Part shown: positions 60,360 to 64,000 of the stretch, one piece after another
Numbering within the stretch: the first letter of the stretch is position 1
How the letters are laid out: every line of letters starts with the position of its first letter
Assembly: GCF_047675955.1 (NCBI RefSeq)
Contig: NC_132915.1
Coordinates: 49,118,026-49,182,025 of the forward strand
Reading direction: 5' to 3'
Length of the DNA stretch: 64,000 bases
DNA from: Chlorocebus sabaeus
Lineage: Eukaryota; Chordata; Mammalia; Primates; Cercopithecidae
Notes under the pieces: generated by a model
Seen by the model: the letters and a program-made list of their open reading frames with translations, nothing else
The model's database searches: none
What the model was told of the DNA's origin: nothing
Position numbers and translations under genes: made by a program

Positions 60360-61125
60360 GAACAGACACTTTTCAAAAGAAGACATACCCACAGCCAATA
60401 AGCCTATAAAAAATGCTCAATCATTAGAGAAATGCAAATCAAAATCACAGTGAGATACCATCTCACACTAGTCAGAATGGCTATGATTTAAAAGAAATAG
60501 GAATGCTTTTCACCGTTGGTGGGAATGTAAATTAGTTCATTGTGGAAGACAGTGTGGTGATTCCTCAAAGATTTAGAACCAGAAATACCATTTGACGCAG
60601 CGATCCCATTACTGGGTATATACCCAAGGGAGTATAAATCATTCTACTATAAAGATGCATGCACATGTATGTTCATTGCAGCACTATTCACAATAGCAAA
60701 GACAAAGAATCAACCCAAATGCCAATCAATGATAGACCAGATAAATAAAATGTGGTACATATATACCATGCCTATGCAGCCATAAAAAGGAATGAGACCA
60801 TGTCCTTTGCAGGGACATAGATAGAGCTGGCAGCCACTGTCCTTAGCAAGCAAACTCAGGAACAGAAAACAAAACACCACATGTTCTCACTTATAAGTGG
60901 GAGCTGAACGACGAGAACATATGGACACAGGGAGGGGAACAACACACACTAGGGCCTGTAAGTGGGCAGGGGAAGGGAGAGCATCAGGAAAAATAGCTAA
61001 TACATACTGGGCCTAATACCTAGGTGATGGGTTGATAGGTGCAGCAAATCACCATGGCACATGTTTATCTATGTAACAAACCTGCACACTGCAACTGTAC
61101 CCCAGAACTTAAAATTTAAAAAAAC
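60360..61125 (+). mobile_element. 5'-truncated L1 3' part, plus
   Basis: Sense L1 from GAACAGACACTTTTCAAAAG to the 3' end CCCCAGAACTTAAAATTTAA. Its first bases are the complement of the last bases of the preceding antisense L1, giving a 20-bp-arm palindrome at the join (60340-60359 / 60367-60386, one mismatch). No target-site duplication is visible. Confidence 0.85.
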
Positions 61126-61301
61126 TGTCTGTTCATGTCCTTTCTCCACTTTTTAATGGGGTTGCTTTTTGCTTGTAAATTTGCTTAATTTCTTTGTATA
61201 TTCTGGATATTAGACCTTTGTTGGATGCATAGTTTGCAGATATTTTCTCCCATTCTGTAGGTGATCTGTTCACTCTGTTGATAGTGTCTTTTGCTGTACA
61301 G
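61126..61301 (-). mobile_element. L1 ORF2 segment, minus
   Basis: Antisense late ORF2 from CTGTTCATGTCCTTTCTCCA to CTTTTGCTGTACAG. Either the continuation of the 59553-60359 L1 or the inverted 5' arm of the L1 starting at 61302. Confidence 0.8.
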
Positions 61302-62055
61302 ATGAATAGACAATTCTCAAAAGAAGATATGCAAGTGGCCAACAAACATGAAAAAATGCTCAACGTTACTAGTGGTCATGGAAATGCAAGTCAAAACAAC
61401 AATGCAACACCACCTTAATCCTGCAAGAATGGCCGTAATAAAAAAATAAAAAAATAATAGATGTTGGCATGGATGCGGTGAAAAGGGAACACTTCTAACA
61501 CTGCTGGTGGAACGTAAACTAGTGCAACCACTATAGAACACAGTGTGGAGATTCCTTAAAGAACTAAAAGTAGAACTACCATGGGATCTAGCAATCCCAT
61601 TACTGGGTATCTACCCAGAAGAAAATAAGTCTTTATACAAAAAAGATACTTAAATGTGGAACCAGCCCAAATGTGCATCAACAAATGTGTGGATAAAGAA
61701 ATAATATATATATAGATGGAATACTATTCAGCCATAAAAGGGAATGAATTAATGACTTTCACAACAACCTGGATGGAACTGGAGACTATTAAGTAAAGTG
61801 ACTCAGGAATGGAAAACCAAACATCATATGTTCTCACTCATAAGTGGGAGCTAAGCTATGAGGATGTGAATGGACTTTGGGGAGTCAGTGGAAAGGGTGG
61901 GAGTGGGGTGAGGGACAAAAGCCTACAAATTGGGCTCAGTGTATACTGCTCAGTGATGGGTGCACCAAAGTCTCACAAATAACCACTAAAGAACTTACTC
62001 ATATAACCAAATAGCACCTGTTCCCCCAAAACCTATGGAAACAATCGTTTTTTAA
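61302..62055 (+). mobile_element. L1 3' part (L1PB/L1MA-like), plus
   Basis: Sense L1 from ATGAATAGACAATTCTCAAA through CCATTACTGGGTATCTACCC to CACCTGTTCCCCCAAAACCT. The 3' end resembles that of the L1 at 3237-5413. Truncated at almost the same ORF2 position as the neighbour at 60360. Confidence 0.85.
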
Positions 62056-62087
62056 AAAGTATTCCTTCCAACCTTTTAGTGGGCTGT

Positions 62088-62708
62088 TCACCTAGTCACC
62101 CTGTAAACAAACAACATGCCTCCATTATGTTTTAATTTTTCTAGAAAATGTTTATATAACAGAATGATGTTTCTTTTAAGTCCATTCCTGAGTAGGTGCA
62201 AATGACTTGAAAGATCTTCTCGATGGCCGAATAGGAACAGCTCCAGTCTCCAACTCCCAGCGCGAGCGACACAGAAGACCGGTGATTTCTGCATTTTCAA
62301 CTGAGGTACTGGGTTCATCTCACTGGGGAGTGCCAGACGATCGGCGCTGGTCAGCAGCTGCAGCCCGACCAGCGAGAGCTGAAGCAGGGCGAGGCATTGC
62401 CTCACCTGGGAAGCGCAAGGGGGAAGGGAATCCCTTTCCCTAGCCAGGGGAACTGAGACACACAACACCTGGAAAATCGGGAAACTCCCACCCCAATACT
62501 GCGCTTTAAGCAAACAGGCACACCAGGAGATCATACCCCACACCTGGCCGGGAGGGTCCCACACCCACGGAGCCTCCCTCATTGTTAGCACAGCAGTCTG
62601 TGATCTACCGGCAAGGCAGCAGCAAGGCTGGGGGAGGGGCGCCTGCCATTGCTGAGGCTTAAGTAGGTAAACAAAGCTGCTGGGAAGCTCGAACTGGGTG
62701 GAGCTCAC
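62088..62708 (-). other. 206-codon antisense ORF across the L1 5' UTR and flank
   Basis: Open from ATG at 62708 to a stop at 62088, with about 163 codons in reverse-complement L1 5' UTR and about 43 codons in the adjacent host DNA. It lies where primate L1s have an antisense promoter. It is in a different frame from the human antisense ORF0: the ORF0-equivalent ATG (62649-62647) reads MAGAPPPA and stops after 14 codons at 62607-62605. The protein has no recognised domain. Likely an incidental GC-rich frame, but it is the longest complete frame in the window. Confidence 0.3.
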
Positions 62709-63235
62709 AGCAGCTCAAGGAAACCTGCCTGTCTCTGTAGACTCCACCTCTGGGGACGGGGCACAGTAAACAATAACAAACGCAGCAGAAAGCTCTGCAG
62801 ACGCAAACAACTCTGTCTGACAGCTTTGAAGAGAGCAGTGGATCTCCCAACACGGAGGTTGAGATCTGAGAAGGGACAGACTCCCTGCTCAAGTGGGTCC
62901 CTGACTCCTGAGTAGCCTAACTGGGAGACATCCCCCACTAGGGGCAGTCTGACACCCCACACCTCACAGGGTGGATTACACCCCTGAGAGGAAGCTTCCA
63001 AAGCAAGAATCAGACAAGTACACTCGCTGTTCAGAAATATTCTATCTTCTGCAGCCTCTGCTGCTGATACCCAGGCAAACAGGGTCTGGAGTGGACCTCA
63101 AGCAATCTCCAACAGACCTACAGCTGAGGGTCCTGACTGTTAGAAGGAAAACTATCAAACAGGAAGGACACCTACACCAAAACCCCATCAGTACATCACC
63201 ATCATCAAAGACCAGAGGCAGATAAAACCACAAAG
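62219..63235 (+). promoter_or_regulatory. 5' UTR / internal promoter of a young L1
   Basis: It begins CGATGGCCGAATAGGAACAG (62221), the start of the primate L1 5' UTR with the core of the YY1 site (ATGGCC at 62223). The first about 15 bases of the human consensus are absent. Landmarks include GTGATTTCTGCATTTTCAAC, GGCGAGGCATTGCCTCACCT, GTAGGTAAACAAAGCTGCTG (a SOX-like ACAAAG) and GACAGCTTTGAAGAGAGCAG. It ends GATAAAACCACAAAG just before the ORF1 start. The UTR contains a segment at about 62990-63085 that I do not recall from human L1Hs, fitting a monkey lineage. GC- and CpG-rich compared with the window. By analogy it drives sense L1 RNA and an antisense transcript. The 3' end and target-site duplication lie beyond the window. 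Confidence 0.88.
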
Positions 63236-64000
63236 ATGGGGAAAAAGCAGGGCAGAAAAGCTGGAAATTCAAAAAATAAGAGCGCATCTCCCCCGGCAAA
63301 GGAGCGCAGCTCATCGCCAGCAACGGATCAAAGCTGGACGGAGAATGACTTCGACGAGATGAGAGAAGAAGGCTTCAGTCCATCAAACTTCTCAGAGCTA
63401 AAGGAGGAATTACGTACCCAGCGCAAAGAAACTAAAAATCTTGAAAAAAAAGTGGAAGAATTGATGGCTAGAGTAATTAATGCAGAGAAGGTCATAAACG
63501 AAATGAAAGAGATGAAAACCATGACACGAGAAATACGTGACAAATTCACAAGCTTCAGTAACCGACTCAATCAACTGGAAGAAAGAATGTCAGCGATTGA
63601 GGGTCAAATGAATGAAATGAAGCGAGAAGAGAAACCAAAAGAAAAAAGAAGAAAAAGAAATGAGCAAAGCCTGCAAGAAGTATGGGATTATGTAAAAAGA
63701 CCAAATCTACGTCTGATTGGGGTGCCTGAAAGTGACGGGGAAAATGGAACCAAGTTGGAAAACACTCTTCAGGATATCATCCAGGAGAACTTCCCCAACC
63801 TAGTAGGGCAGGCCAACATTCAAATCCAGGAAATACAGAGAACGCCACAAAGATACTCCTCGAGAAGAGCAACTCCAAGACACATAATTGCCAGATTCAC
63901 CAAAGTTGAAATGAAGGAAAAAATCTTAAGGGCAGCCAGAGAGAAATGTCGGGTTACCCACAAAGGGAAGCCCATCAGACTAACAGCAGATCTCTCGGCA
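63236..64000 (+). CDS. L1 ORF1 protein (RNA-binding nucleic-acid chaperone), partial at window edge
   Basis: ATG at 63236 in the context CACAAAGATGGGG, directly after the 5' UTR, opens 255 codons without a stop to the window edge. The human protein has 338 residues, so about 83 C-terminal residues lie outside. ORF1p forms a trimeric coiled coil that coats L1 RNA in the cytoplasmic ribonucleoprotein and is needed for retrotransposition. Visible parts are a basic N-terminus (MGKKQGRKAGNSKNKSASPP) with Ser-Pro sites at residues 18 and 27 as in human; a heptad-rich coiled coil at about 50-150; and an RRM at about 157-252 with YVKRPNLRLIGVPES and TPQRYSSRRATPRHI. The C-terminal domain is cut off. 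Residue 238 is Cys (TGT, 63947-63949) where the human protein has Gly, next to the RNA-binding Arg235. The open frame implies a recent insertion. Confidence 0.93.
   Translation, partial: MGKKQGRKAGNSKNKSASPPAKERSSSPATDQSWTENDFDEMREEGFSPSNFSELKEELRTQRKETKNLEKKVEELMARVINAEKVINEMKEMKTMTREIRDKFTSFSNRLNQLEERMSAIEGQMNEMKREEKPKEKRRKRNEQSLQEVWDYVKRPNLRLIGVPESDGENGTKLENTLQDIIQENFPNLVGQANIQIQEIQRTPQRYSSRRATPRHIIARFTKVEMKEKILRAAREKCRVTHKGKPIRLTADLSA

Noticed and set aside
62971..63323. Frames of 84 and 93 codons near the terminal L1
   Set aside because: Out-of-frame or antisense readings of the L1 5' UTR and ORF1 start.
1..64000. tRNA, rRNA, snRNA or miRNA genes
   Set aside because: Scanning found only Alu and MIR sequences, which contain tRNA- or 7SL-derived promoter-like boxes; no convincing structured RNA gene was seen apart from the untested hairpin at 51282.

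Overview
This window is primate nuclear DNA, most likely from an Old World monkey (Cercopithecidae). Alu elements, MaLR LTRs, MIR/L2 relics and many L1 copies establish a primate. Three Alu copies (2331-2635, 23905-24214, 36888-37109) carry bases I associate with the Old World monkey AluY lineage, such as GGCCGGATCTCAGCTC and CAGGCTTGAGCCACCG. The L1 promoter at the right end also differs from human L1Hs in a way that fits an Old World monkey L1. These lineage calls come from memory, not a search. I see no convincing host protein-coding gene. The window reads as intergenic or deep intronic, AT-rich DNA, with two exon-like segments (6034-6104 and about 53095-53226) left as open candidates.

Layout. 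1-25 kb: AT-rich unique sequence with scattered insertions. These are four MaLR/L1 elements with clear target-site duplications, an Alu inside an Alu (2247-2876), a Tigger DNA transposon, MIR and L2 relics, and a fragment of an ancient ERVL pol gene (19.7-20.05 kb). 25-45.6 kb: an almost unbroken L1 block. It holds a near-full-length minus-strand L1 (25.18-30.94 kb), a MaLR LTR with a 94-bp triplication, a 5'-inverted L1 (31.59-33.60 kb), a near-complete plus-strand L1 of L1PB/L1MA type (33.60-41.35 kb), and a minus-strand older L1 with another L1 nested in it. 45.6-59.5 kb: mostly unique sequence, with a roughly 290-bp pyrimidine tract, a degenerate hAT/ZBED-like transposase relic on the minus strand (48.43-50.1 kb), a near-perfect 42-bp-arm hairpin (51282-51386), an MST LTR, a second Tigger element and MIRs. 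59.5-62.06 kb: four L1 3'-end segments in alternating orientation. 62.2-64.0 kb: the 5' UTR/promoter and an uninterrupted ORF1 (255 codons to the window edge) of a young L1.

How it works together: the only segment that still looks capable of expression is the terminal L1, with an internal promoter driving ORF1 and presumably ORF2 beyond the window. Everything else is neutral transposon sediment. Nested insertions give relative ages: old MIR/L2/ERVL/hAT/Tigger, then MaLR and L1M/L1PB, then AluJ/S, then Old World monkey AluY and the young L1. Several insertions record L1 mechanics unusually clearly: target-site duplications, twin-priming inversions, 5' truncation and duplicated 3' ends.
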